Of a DNA stretch of 36,989 bases, positions 24,603-32,266 are shown in pieces. The stretch is from an uncultured Anaerolineales bacterium (lineage in GTDB: Bacteria; Chloroflexota; Anaerolineae; Aggregatilineales; Aggregatilineaceae): NCBI GenBank assembly GCA_937135955.1, contig CAKZOB010000085.1, forward strand, positions 1-36,989, in the 5' to 3' direction. The notes under the pieces were generated by a model. That model had not been told where the DNA came from and searched no databases. It was given only the letters and a program-made list of their open reading frames with translations. Every line of letters begins with the position of its first letter. Position 1 is the stretch's first letter. A program made the translations under genes and the position numbers.

Positions 24603-25534
24603 AATGCCTCAACTTCGGCCAGCGGACGCGCGCCGCTCATGGGCCCCTGGGCGGTGACCGCCAGCGCCCCGCAGGCATTGGCGAAGCGCGCGGCTTCAAC
24701 CGGAGACGCTCCCTTCAGCCAGCGAATGAGAAAACCGGCATCGAAGCAATCGCCCGCGCCGGTGGGGTCTACTTCCTGCACGGCAAAACCGGGCACGTGT
24801 TGTGCGCCATTGCGGGTGTAGACGGTGCAGCCGTCTTTGCCCTGCGTGACGATCACAATGCGGTCGGGTTTGGCGGTGAGCAGGGACTCAACGGCCGCTT
24901 CTAGCGTGACCTGGCCGGTGAGCAGGCGCGCTTCTTCTGCTGTGGGGATAATCACGTCAGCCGCCTGCACGAAGGGGGCGAATACCTCACGGGCACGCTC
25001 GACAGGCATCAGTTGAGGGCGCAGGTTGGGGTCGAAACAGAACCTGGCCCCATGCTTCTGGGCAAATTCCAGGGCGCGTCGTCCGGCCTGCAGCGCGCGC
25101 TCATGGATGGACAGGGTCGAACCCATCAGGTGTAACACGCGCAAGCCCTCGAAGAGTTCTTCCTGAACCAGTTCTGGCCCGATCTGTCCAGCGGCGGCCT
25201 CGCGCACGTGGAACACGAAATCGCGCGAGCCGTCGGCGAAGTAGGCGACAAAGGCCACGCCGGTGGCATAGTCTTTCAGCACGCGGATGCCGCGCAGGTC
25301 TACTCCATCGGCGCGCAGTTGCTCGATCAGGCAGCGTCCGAAGGCGTCTTCGCCGACTGCGCCGATGCCAGCGACCTGCGCGCCCAGCCGTGCTGCCTGT
25401 ACCGCGAAAATGAAGGGAGCGCCGCTGGGGTAAGGGCCGGTGAAGGGGCCAGGTTGATCCAGGGGTTGGCCGATGCCGGTGCGCATGATTTCGACAAGCG
25501 CTTCGCCCAGGGTGAGGATATCCAGCGCCATCAT
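24584..25534 (-). CDS. PfkB-family carbohydrate kinase
   Basis: Ribokinase-fold sugar kinase, 316 residues, cytoplasmic. The N-terminal GEALVEIMR and SGAPFIFAVQAARLGAQVAGIG, the central FDPNLRP, NAD/NTE-like PTAEEARLL, and the catalytic signature DPTGAGDCFDAGF (256-268; Asp262 is the base) are all present. FDPNLRP is common in 2-keto-3-deoxygluconate and fructose/tagatose kinases, so the substrate cannot be fixed. In this setting a tagatose, fructose or sugar-phosphate kinase role is possible. AGGAG lies 5 bases ahead of the first of two adjacent ATGs. It is transcribed towards locus B, so it is separately controlled. Confidence 0.9.
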   Translation of the reverse strand: MMALDILTLGEALVEIMRTGIGQPLDQPGPFTGPYPSGAPFIFAVQAARLGAQVAGIGAVGEDAFGRCLIEQLRADGVDLRGIRVLKDYATGVAFVAYFADGSRDFVFHVREAAAGQIGPELVQEELFEGLRVLHLMGSTLSIHERALQAGRRALEFAQKHGARFCFDPNLRPQLMPVERAREVFAPFVQAADVIIPTAEEARLLTGQVTLEAAVESLLTAKPDRIVIVTQGKDGCTVYTRNGAQHVPGFAVQEVDPTGAGDCFDAGFLIRWLKGASPVEAARFANACGALAVTAQGPMSGARPLAEVEAFLASHE

Positions 25535-25654
25535 ACAAACTCCTGTTCGTCCTCAGAGGGGGATCAGACAAGACCAAGAATGCGTCCCTATCTTCGCCTG
25601 ATTCACCGGAATTGTAAAGCGGGGAGCGCGACCATTCTTGCATAAAAGGCGAAT

Positions 25655-25687
25655 AAAAGCCACTCACTGGTGTTAGTGTCGGCTTTT
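25655..25687. terminator. A/T-flanked inverted repeat (terminator or operator)
   Basis: AAAAGCC (25655-25661) pairs with GGCTTTT (25681-25687), with an inner CACT/AGTG pair. A T-run follows on the plus strand and matching As precede it, so it resembles a bidirectional terminator. Because it lies between two divergent starts it might instead be a regulator site. Confidence 0.45.
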
Positions 25688-25742
25688 TGTGATTTCAATC
25701 ATCAGATTGTGAATTATTCTATTATCAAGGACTTCCCTTTTG

Positions 25743-25771
25743 TTGACAGTGCTAAGGCTGAATAGTACACT
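25743..25771 (+). promoter_or_regulatory. Promoter of the third importer
   Basis: Perfect TTGACA (25743-25748), 17 bases, TACACT (25766-25771), 67 bases before the binding-protein ATG. Confidence 0.75.
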
Positions 25772-25838
25772 AAAAGGCAGCTTGTAAGCAGTTCATGACG
25801 TTAGATCTCTTTAGTTCTTTCGCTCCAAGGAGGGTGGC

Positions 25839-27506
25839 ATGAGAAAGCTGATAGTGCTCCTGATTGTGATCGCTTTGTTGTTGCCCGCTGGCAACTCGCT
25901 CGTCTCGGCCCAGGGCGGCCCGTTCGACGGCAAGACGCCGGAAGAACTGTTCCCCAACGCTATTGACGACCAGGAACGTCAGTCGGCCTGGGAAGCACTG
26001 ATGGCGGCCAACCTGCCCGACGCACGTGATCGGTTCTCCGGGCAGAAGCTGACGATCGGTGTGCTGGCGAGCGGCACGCGCGGTGTGATCTCCGGTGCGC
26101 CGTACTTCTGGCGCGAGGCGTTCGAGGCGGTCACCGGCGCGGAGCTGGAGATCATCGAGATCCCCTTCGACCAGATGCTGACCACGCTGACAGTGGATTT
26201 CTCCACTAACCAGAACACCTATGATGCGATCATCAACGCCTCCTGGTTCTATGGGGACTACATCAGCAACGAGTGGATCATCCCCATTGATGATTACATC
26301 AACGCGGAAGGGTATCCGAAGTGGGAACCCGACAAGGTGGCTGCTCCGCTGCGTCAGTTGCTGCAGTGGGAGGGCAAGTGGTACGGCGTGGTGAACGACG
26401 GCGATACGCAGATGTTCTACTATCGCCGCGACATCCTGGAAGACCCCCAGTGGCAGGCCGCCTATGAGGAAGAAATGGGCGAGCCGATGGTAGTCCCGCC
26501 GCGCACCTGGCAGCAGGTTTACAAGATCGCCAAGTTCTTCAACGGCAAAGACTGGAACGGCGACGGCGATCCCGATGACGGCATCAGCCTGCACCTGAAG
26601 GTCGGTGGGCAGGGCTTCTTCCACTTCATGTCGCTGTCGGCTCCCTTTGCCATCACCCCGGCTGAGGGCGACGACCCGACCAAGGTCACCAAGTACGACA
26701 ACATTTACTGGTTCGATCCCGATGACATGACGCCGGTCATCAACTCGCCCGGCCACGTCAAGGCGCTCGAATTCCTGAAGGAACTGGCTGCTACCGGCTC
26801 TCAGTCGCAGTTCGGCTGGGACCTGGGCGAGGCCTGGAACAACTTCCTGACGGGCAATGCGGTATTGCTCTTCTCGTGGGGCGACGTGGGATCGCTGGCG
26901 CAGGACCCGAACTCCTCGACCATCAAGGGCAAGCTGGGTGGCGCGCCGATCCCGTGCTCTGAGGTGTGGTATGATCGCGAACTGGGCCAGTTCGTGGAAG
27001 ACCCGGAGAATCCCAACTGCGTGAGCAACCTGGTAGGTGCATCGTGGCACGGTGTCATCTCCAGCCGTTCGGACAACCCGGACCTGGCCTACTACTTCCT
27101 GGCCATGCAGGCGACACCGCCCATCCTCTTCTGGAACGTGGTGTATGGCTGGACGGGCGTTGACCCCAGCTCGACCACGCATCTGTTCCCGCCCGCTGGC
27201 GAGGCGACTGTGGAAGATTACGTGAACGCCGGGTACGACGCGGGCGATGTGCAGTCCTACATCACCGCCTACGGCCAGAACCTGTTCGACTTCCCGACCA
27301 CGCAGACCTACCTGCGTATCCCTGGCACGCCTGAGTACTGGAATATCCTGGACATGCGCCTGGCGCAGGCCATGGTCGGCGAGCTGTCGCCGCAGGAAGC
27401 TCTGGATCAGGTGGCCGAGGAATGGGAAGAGATCACCGACGACATTGGCCGCGATTACCTGCTGGAAATCTATCAGGCGTCGATCGGGTATACGCCGGCG
27501 GAGTAA
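25839..27506 (+). CDS. Extracellular sugar-binding protein (large SBP_bac_1 type), third importer
   Basis: Solute-binding protein of 555 residues, larger than the common 420-450, with a Sec signal peptide (1-24, ending VSAQG) and no lipobox cysteine. After a linker, the binding fold begins KLTIGVLASGTRGVISG and contains YDAIINASWFYGDYISNEWIIPIDDYI and KWYGVVNDGDTQMFYYRRDI, the sugar-contact region. DWNGDGDPDDG (about 238-248) looks like a calcium-binding loop on the surface. Aromatic-rich segments (FWNVVYGWTG) suggest carbohydrate stacking, and the larger size is common for oligosaccharide binders. AAGGAGG lies 5 bases ahead of ATG 25839. It has its own promoter and is followed by a hairpin and two permeases. 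Confidence 0.9.
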   Translation: MRKLIVLLIVIALLLPAGNSLVSAQGGPFDGKTPEELFPNAIDDQERQSAWEALMAANLPDARDRFSGQKLTIGVLASGTRGVISGAPYFWREAFEAVTGAELEIIEIPFDQMLTTLTVDFSTNQNTYDAIINASWFYGDYISNEWIIPIDDYINAEGYPKWEPDKVAAPLRQLLQWEGKWYGVVNDGDTQMFYYRRDILEDPQWQAAYEEEMGEPMVVPPRTWQQVYKIAKFFNGKDWNGDGDPDDGISLHLKVGGQGFFHFMSLSAPFAITPAEGDDPTKVTKYDNIYWFDPDDMTPVINSPGHVKALEFLKELAATGSQSQFGWDLGEAWNNFLTGNAVLLFSWGDVGSLAQDPNSSTIKGKLGGAPIPCSEVWYDRELGQFVEDPENPNCVSNLVGASWHGVISSRSDNPDLAYYFLAMQATPPILFWNVVYGWTGVDPSSTTHLFPPAGEATVEDYVNAGYDAGDVQSYITAYGQNLFDFPTTQTYLRIPGTPEYWNILDMRLAQAMVGELSPQEALDQVAEEWEEITDDIGRDYLLEIYQASIGYTPAE

Positions 27507-27533
27507 TTCTCTGACGTTGTGTTGACGTGCAAA

Positions 27534-27563
27534 AAAGGGGAGAGGAGCATTCCTCTCCCCTTT
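27534..27563 (+). terminator. Intercistronic hairpin after the third binding protein
   Basis: Perfect 13-bp stem AAAGGGGAGAGGA (27534-27546) with TCCTCTCCCCTTT (27551-27563) and a GCAT tetraloop. The T-tail is only three bases (TTTGATAA), so read-through into the permease genes is expected. It resembles the hairpins at 10138 and 16179. Confidence 0.75.
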
Positions 27564-27619
27564 GATAACCTGTGATCACCTGGTGGGGGTGCAAGACTAA
27601 CCGCAGCAGGCAGGTTCCC

Positions 27620-28495
27620 ATGAAGAAGAGAAACCGTGCAGGTCTGTTCTTTTTGTTGCCAGGCGTGGTGTGGGTGCTGTGTTTTACCCTCTTCCCGCTG
27701 CTGTACTCGCTAGGGCTGAGCTTCACCGACAAACGGATTGGGCGGCGCCCCCGTCCGGTGCAGTTCATCGGTTTTGAAAACTACGCGGACATCTTCAGCG
27801 ACAATCGCGTCTCCGAAGTGCTGGAGATGACCGTCTTCATTGTGCTGGGCAGCGTATTGCTCACGGTAGTGCTGGGGATTCTGGTGGCCTGGCTGTTCAA
27901 CCACGATATACCTGGCCTGCGGGTATTCCGCGCCATTCTGACTCTGCCCATCTTCGCTGCGCCCATTGCGTTGGGGCAGCTTGGCATGATCCTGTTCAAC
28001 GAGCAGAGCGGGCCGGTCAACCAGATGCTGCGGGCCATCGGGGCAGGGACAGTCTACTGGATCACTGATCCGTGGTCAGCGCGGTTTGCGGTCTTGATTG
28101 TGGATGTGTGGCAGTGGACGCCGTTTGTCTTCATCATCGTGCTGGCAGCGATGCAGTCTATCCCCGACGAACTGTATGAGGCTGCCCGGCTCGATACCTC
28201 ATCGGCCTGGACGCTCTTCCGCAAGGTCACATTCCCGTTGATCTTGCCCGCCATCGGCACGGTCACCATGCTGCGGCTGGTGGAGACCTTCAAGATTCTG
28301 GATATCCCGTACACGCTGACGGGCGGGGGGCCTGGCGTTTCGACGCAAACTTACTCCTACTACATTTATCTGACCGGTCTGCGCCATTTCGACATGGGCT
28401 ACGCTTCGGCGCTCGCTTATCTGCTGGTGGTGGTGGCCATCATCGTGTCGTCCATCTTCTTCTGGCGTGTGCGTGAGCGCTACGAGGTCCAGTAA
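27620..28495 (+). CDS. ABC sugar permease, MalF type (third importer)
   Basis: Inner-membrane permease, 291 residues from the start at 27620 (MKKRNRAGLFFLLPG), which gives the standard short basic N-terminus. The frame is open 48 bases further upstream, but that stretch lacks family similarity and runs to within a few bases of the hairpin. Six helices are visible. The EAA loop is EAARLDTSSAWTLFRKVTFP, with Thr in place of the usual Gly after Asp. The TGGGPGVSTQTYSYYIY region is typical of the family. It pairs with the next gene, 14 bases away. Confidence 0.9.
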   Translation: MKKRNRAGLFFLLPGVVWVLCFTLFPLLYSLGLSFTDKRIGRRPRPVQFIGFENYADIFSDNRVSEVLEMTVFIVLGSVLLTVVLGILVAWLFNHDIPGLRVFRAILTLPIFAAPIALGQLGMILFNEQSGPVNQMLRAIGAGTVYWITDPWSARFAVLIVDVWQWTPFVFIIVLAAMQSIPDELYEAARLDTSSAWTLFRKVTFPLILPAIGTVTMLRLVETFKILDIPYTLTGGGPGVSTQTYSYYIYLTGLRHFDMGYASALAYLLVVVAIIVSSIFFWRVRERYEVQ

Positions 28496-28509
28496 AAGGG
28501 GCACTGACG

Positions 28510-29367
28510 ATGCAGACGAGCCAGTTGATTTCACGGAGAACGATCGAGCATACCTTGTTGTGGGCAGCGGTGCTCTTGGTGACGCTCATCGCGCTTTACC
28601 CCTTCGCGTGGGCGCTGATCACTTCCTTCAAACCTCAGCGCGATGCGCTGGAATCGTCCATGATCCCCTTCCTGCAGTTCAAGCCGATCATGGACAACTG
28701 GAACGCTGAATTGGGGCGCACCGGTGAGGAGAACATCAAAGCGCTCAAGAACAGCGCCATCATTGCTATCGGCGCGACGGTCATTGCGCTCACTCTTGGC
28801 TCAACAGCGGGATATGCGCTGGCGCGATTCCGTTTCGGGATCGGCAACCGCAACCTGGTATCGTGGTTTCTGTCGCAGCGCTTTCTGCCGCCTGTGGCGA
28901 CGCTGATCCCGTTTTTCCTGCTGCTGCAGCGCTTCGACCTGCTGGATACCTACGTTGGCATGATTGTGGTCAACGCGACCTTCGTCATGCCCTTTGCCGT
29001 GCTGATCATGCGCGACTTCTTCGCGGACATTCCCAAAGACCTGGAGGAAGCGGCGCTGGTAGATGGGGCATCGCATCTCCAGGTATTCCTGCGGGTGGCG
29101 CTGCCCATTGCTGGGCCGGCGCTAGTGGCCGCAGGGATCATTTGTTTCACGTTTGCGTGGAACGAGTTTCTCTTCGCCAGCGTGCTGACAGTGCGCGACG
29201 CGCAGCCGTTCACGGTGAAGATCATCAGCACGGGCACGGTGCGCGGCATTCACTTCGGGTTTGTGTCTACCCGTTTGCTGATGGCTGTGGTGCCGCCCCT
29301 GGTGCTCTCGCTGTTCGTGCAGCGCTACATCGTGCGCGGTCTGACTATGGGGGCGGTGAAGGGCTAG
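28510..29367 (+). CDS. ABC sugar permease, MalG type (third importer)
   Basis: Partner permease, 285 residues, six helices starting TLLWAAVLLVTLIALYPFAW. The EAA loop EEAALVDGASHLQVFLRVALP (near 178) is well conserved, and the C-terminal GLTMGAVKG is typical of MalG. AAGGGG precedes the ATG. A strong terminator follows, ending the three-gene importer unit; no ATPase gene is included. Confidence 0.93.
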   Translation: MQTSQLISRRTIEHTLLWAAVLLVTLIALYPFAWALITSFKPQRDALESSMIPFLQFKPIMDNWNAELGRTGEENIKALKNSAIIAIGATVIALTLGSTAGYALARFRFGIGNRNLVSWFLSQRFLPPVATLIPFFLLLQRFDLLDTYVGMIVVNATFVMPFAVLIMRDFFADIPKDLEEAALVDGASHLQVFLRVALPIAGPALVAAGIICFTFAWNEFLFASVLTVRDAQPFTVKIISTGTVRGIHFGFVSTRLLMAVVPPLVLSLFVQRYIVRGLTMGAVKG

Positions 29368-29394
29368 TCAGACACCCTCACTCACCTGGTGCTC

Positions 29395-29423
29395 AAACAG
29401 CGGCTCCGTGGCCGCTGTTTTTC
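29395..29423 (+). terminator. Rho-independent terminator of the third importer
   Basis: AAACAGCGGC (29395-29404) pairs perfectly with GCCGCTGTTT (29411-29420) over a 6-base loop, and the T-run continues to TTTTTC. It is 27 bases after the permease stop and faces the end of the minus-strand membrane-protein gene. Confidence 0.9.
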
Positions 29424-29437
29424 TTGCCGGAAGCGCG

Positions 29438-30031
29438 TCACAGGTGCCGGTGACGCTGGCGCGGGGGGGCGGGCGGTCTGTCGAAGCCGAAGACGTTGAT
29501 GCGCTTCTGTTTGGCTTCGGCCAGGGCCAGCAAATGAGCGGCGAAGTTCACTGCGTCGTCGCGGTCGTCGGTGGGGATGGGGATGCTCAGCGTCGGTCCC
29601 TGGAACGGGACGATGATCAGCGCGAAAGTGTACGTCGAGGTATAGACGTGATCGGTCGCGCCATCGCGATCGGCAAAGCTGAAACCAGGCTGCATCCGCA
29701 CCCCCACGCCGCCGATTTCCGCCCAGGGTAGCGTGGTAGTGGGGACTGTCGCTGGCGAGCCGCGGTGACACTCGATGCCCTGGGGGCTGATGGTGTAGGT
29801 TGCGCCGGAGGGAGCCTGCCAGGCCAGCAGAAGGGCATCGTCTCGCAGGGGGGCGATCTGATGGTAGCGCTGCACAATTTGCCCCAACGTGATCTGGCAA
29901 CGTTGATAGGCCAGCGGCGTGCCGTTGGTGATCAGTTCGGGATGTTCGCGCAGATATGTCAGCGCGCGCAGCAACACCACGATGATCAGCACGGCCAGCA
30001 CCAGCGCAGTGAGCAGCGCAATCCACCCCAT
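29438..30031 (-). CDS. Small membrane-anchored protein of unknown function
   Basis: A 197-residue protein with one N-terminal membrane helix (IALLTALVLAVLIIVVLLRAL, about 4-24). It is followed by a soluble domain of mixed strands (ITLGQIVQRYHQIAPLRDDALLLAWQAP, TYTISPQGIECHRG, TYTFALIIVPFQGP) and a basic, Pro-rich tail. I do not recognise the family; the strand order is faintly like PH-type domains. AAGGA lies 6 bases before ATG 30031. It starts 13 bases after the mevalonate kinase stop, so it is the third gene of that operon. Confidence 0.75.
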   Translation of the reverse strand: MGWIALLTALVLAVLIIVVLLRALTYLREHPELITNGTPLAYQRCQITLGQIVQRYHQIAPLRDDALLLAWQAPSGATYTISPQGIECHRGSPATVPTTTLPWAEIGGVGVRMQPGFSFADRDGATDHVYTSTYTFALIIVPFQGPTLSIPIPTDDRDDAVNFAAHLLALAEAKQKRINVFGFDRPPAPPRQRHRHL

Positions 30032-30044
30032 GACACGTCCTTGC

Positions 30045-31007
30045 TTAGCTTGGGGAATCGACCCGTGTGGTCAGCACGCGCACGGCTCCTGCCTGGCGCA
30101 GCGCCTCGGCGACCGCGTCCGCGCTATCTTCCTGCACCAGGGCGATCATGTTGCCGCCGCGCCCGCCGCCGGAGAGCTTGGCTCCTTGGGCTCCCGCCGC
30201 GCGCGCGGCCTGGCATAGCTGGTCAAGATGGGGCGAAGAGACGGTCAACTCGGCCAACAAGGCATGATTTTCGTCCATCAGCGGCCCCAGCGCAGCGATT
30301 TCGCCCGCCTCGATAGCCTGGCGCGCCTGTTCGGCAATGGCTCCAATCCGCGCCAGGACAGCGCCTGTCCCTGTGGGATCGGCATCGTAACGATGCCGCA
30401 CGTCGGCTACTGTGAGGCGGGTGGGGCTGCTGTGGCCGCTGTCGGCAACCAGCAGAGTGAAAGGGCGGGCAACGGTGAAGGTCTGCGGCGGCTGCTCGCG
30501 CACGAAGTAGACCGGGCGGGCGTAGACGATGGTGGTGTTGTCTATGCCGCTCGGTGTGCCATGATGTCTTTTCTCGACCTCGTAGACCAGAGGATTCAGC
30601 ACGTCGTCGTCTAGGGGCTGGCCGAGCGCTCCCCAGACCGCGCGAATGAGGGCGGCGGCCAGCGCCGCGCCGCTGCCCAGCCCACTGGCGATAGGGATGG
30701 TCGAGCGGACGGTCAGGCGCAAGTCGGGAGCCGGACAGCGCAGAGTCTGCAAGGCAAGGTGTATCGGATAGGCCAGGGCGTCGTAGAGCGGATCGGCGGG
30801 CTGCAGGTCGGCTAGGGCAAGAGTGCGCCCCAGGTCGGCGGCGTGAAGAGTGATCCCGCTGCCGGACGGCGCTGCTTCTGCGCTGACGGTCACCTGGACG
30901 GCGGTCAGCGGCACGGCGATGGCCGGGTAACCATAGACGACCGCGTGTTCGCCGAAGAGGATGATCTTGCCAGGAGCCGAAGCGGTGAAAGCGCGCACAG
31001 CAGTCAT
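30045..31007 (-). CDS. mvk: Mevalonate kinase
   Basis: GHMP-family kinase, 320 residues, phosphorylating mevalonate on the route to isopentenyl diphosphate. Motifs are SAPGKIILFGEHAVVYG (10-26), the ATP loop PIASGLGSGAALAAA (about 105-119; usually GLGSSA), EVEKRHHGTPSGIDNTTI with the catalytic Asp (about 148-165), and the C-terminal KLSGGGRGGNMIAL. The last differs slightly from the usual GAGGGG but is close. Presence of the mevalonate pathway in a bacterium is uncommon outside certain lineages, among them some Chloroflexota. The start lies 10 bases after the prenyltransferase stop and lacks a good ribosome site, suggesting coupling. Other pathway genes are not in the window. Confidence 0.92.
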   Translation of the reverse strand: MTAVRAFTASAPGKIILFGEHAVVYGYPAIAVPLTAVQVTVSAEAAPSGSGITLHAADLGRTLALADLQPADPLYDALAYPIHLALQTLRCPAPDLRLTVRSTIPIASGLGSGAALAAALIRAVWGALGQPLDDDVLNPLVYEVEKRHHGTPSGIDNTTIVYARPVYFVREQPPQTFTVARPFTLLVADSGHSSPTRLTVADVRHRYDADPTGTGAVLARIGAIAEQARQAIEAGEIAALGPLMDENHALLAELTVSSPHLDQLCQAARAAGAQGAKLSGGGRGGNMIALVQEDSADAVAEALRQAGAVRVLTTRVDSPS

Positions 31008-31017
31008 CAGCAGGGGG

Positions 31018-31947
31018 TTAGATCACATAGAGCACGAAGCCAACCGCACTTACCCACAGCACGACGGTCGCCAGCAGGGGCAGGTCTTCGAAGAGTAGTT
31101 CGTCCGGCGCGCTCCCTTCGCCCCGCACGTGGATCAGGTACAGATAGCGAAATACCCCGTAGATGACGAAGGGGATGGTGAGCATCATGTTGTGGCCATT
31201 GGTGCGGATGGTAGGCGCTTCGATGGTGTAGAGCATGTAGGTCAACACGCTACCAGTGGTGACCAGGCGCAGCATGTCGTCCAACAGGGCCATGTTGTAG
31301 TCCTTGTAGGTGGAGCGCACGTCCTGCGCATTTTCGGCCAGCAGGATCAGTTCCTGACGGCGCTTGCCGATGGCCAGGAACAACGCCAGCAAGCCCGCGC
31401 AGACATAGAGCCACGGAGAAAAGCGGGCGACATGGATCACCACAATTCCAGCGACCACGCGCAGGATGAATCCCGCGGCGATGGCGAAGACATCCAGCAG
31501 CACGATGTTCTTGAGGAAGAAGGAGTAGGCCAGGTGCAGGGCCAGATAGCCCAACAGGACAACCGTCAGCTTCCAGGTGAGGGCCAGGCTAACCAGCAGC
31601 GAAAAAGTGGGGAGTAGAATGGCTGCAGCGGTAGCCCAGCTCTTGGGAAGCTGACCGGAGGGCAGCGGGCGCAGGCGTTTGCGCGGGTGCAGGCGGTCGC
31701 GCTCGATGTCAACCAGATCGTTGACCAGGTAGATGGCGCTGGCCGTCAGGCAGAGCAGGATGAAAGTCGCGGTGACCCGCGCCAGCGGTTCGGGTTTGGT
31801 CAGTTGCTGGTCGAACAACAGCCCGGCGAAGACGAAGCCATTCTTCGCCCATTGAATGGGGCGTATGGCAATGAGCAGGCCGCGCACCGGTTCCGGCAAC
31901 GTACTCCATAGCGGTTGCAGGGCAGACTTGAGGTTGTGCACGTGCAT
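31018..31947 (-). CDS. UbiA-family prenyltransferase, decaprenyl-phosphate phosphoribosyltransferase type
   Basis: Polytopic membrane enzyme, 309 residues, about eight or nine helices. The opening [18 protein letters not shown] and the Asp-rich motif [23 protein letters not shown] (NDxxDxxxD) match the subgroup that includes mycobacterial Rv3806c, which moves phosphoribose onto decaprenyl phosphate, better than quinone- or heme-forming UbiA enzymes. The second motif region [15 protein letters not shown] is also typical of that group. It would use polyprenyl phosphate made from the isoprenoid path to which the next gene, mevalonate kinase, belongs. GGTGGAGAA directly precedes the ATG. Exact substrate unproven. 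Confidence 0.85.
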   Translation of the reverse strand: MHVHNLKSALQPLWSTLPEPVRGLLIAIRPIQWAKNGFVFAGLLFDQQLTKPEPLARVTATFILLCLTASAIYLVNDLVDIERDRLHPRKRLRPLPSGQLPKSWATAAAILLPTFSLLVSLALTWKLTVVLLGYLALHLAYSFFLKNIVLLDVFAIAAGFILRVVAGIVVIHVARFSPWLYVCAGLLALFLAIGKRRQELILLAENAQDVRSTYKDYNMALLDDMLRLVTTGSVLTYMLYTIEAPTIRTNGHNMMLTIPFVIYGVFRYLYLIHVRGEGSAPDELLFEDLPLLATVVLWVSAVGFVLYVI

Positions 31948-31979
31948 TTCTCCACCCGTTTCTTTCTCAACGAGCGCTC

Positions 31980-31985
31980 ATTATA
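31980..31985 (-). promoter_or_regulatory. Extended -10 promoter of the prenyltransferase operon
   Basis: Minus-strand TGCTATAAT gives an extended -10 box (TATAAT at 31980-31985), 32 bases before the ATG at 31947. The -35 region (TACCAG at 17 bases) is poor, as is common with extended -10 promoters. Confidence 0.5.
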
Positions 31986-32125
31986 GCAGCGAAGCAGAGT
32001 CGCTGGTAGATGAGCGAGACGGCGGGCATGCGGAGGTTGTCAGCAGCTTTGCTATGCCCGATGACCCTCATCTCCCAGGCCCTTGTCCCGCGCTGTGGGG
32101 AAGCACTCGCGCGAGAGACAGCAAG

Positions 32126-32180
32126 TCCCCTCGCCCCGCAACGCAGTCGCGAGCGAGAGGGGATCTTAGGGGTGAGGGGC
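32126..32180. repeat. Candidate interspersed palindromic repeat
   Basis: TCCCCTC (32126-32132) faces GAGGGGA (32157-32163), and TCTTAGGGGTGAGGGGC follows. Intergenic blocks alternating CCCCTC and GAGGGG around a variable centre are, to my knowledge, common multi-copy elements in Chloroflexota genomes. Only one copy is in this window, so the repeat nature is inferred. Confidence 0.4.
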
Positions 32181-32266
32181 AGCAAACTGCCGCAAATTGC
32201 CTGACGCATTTTGCACGCACTCAGGCAGGATGCGCTAGACTTAGGTCAAAGAGGGATACTGAGTTC

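Larger units (their letters stand above)
25535..25838. other. Divergent intergenic region between PfkB kinase and third importer
   Basis: 304 bases without a gene and noticeably AT-rich in its right half. It contains an inverted repeat (25655-25687), a good plus-strand promoter (25743-25771) and the ribosome site AAGGAGG of the binding protein. On the minus strand TTTACAAT near 25612-25620 could be a weak -10 region for the kinase gene, but no matching -35 box is seen. Confidence 0.6.
31948..32266. other. Intergenic region with a G/C-block repeat-like element
   Basis: 319 bases between divergent genes. It contains the minus-strand -10 box at 31980-31985, a repeat-like element at 32126-32180 and the ribosome site GAGGG before tlyA. 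The frame of tlyA stays open far upstream, but the residues there show no family similarity, so I treat this stretch as non-coding. Confidence 0.6.

Noticed and set aside
31856-32266. N-terminal extension of TlyA reaching back to 31856
   Set aside because: It would overlap the prenyltransferase gene and its promoter, has no family similarity, and the S4 domain starts normally at 32267.
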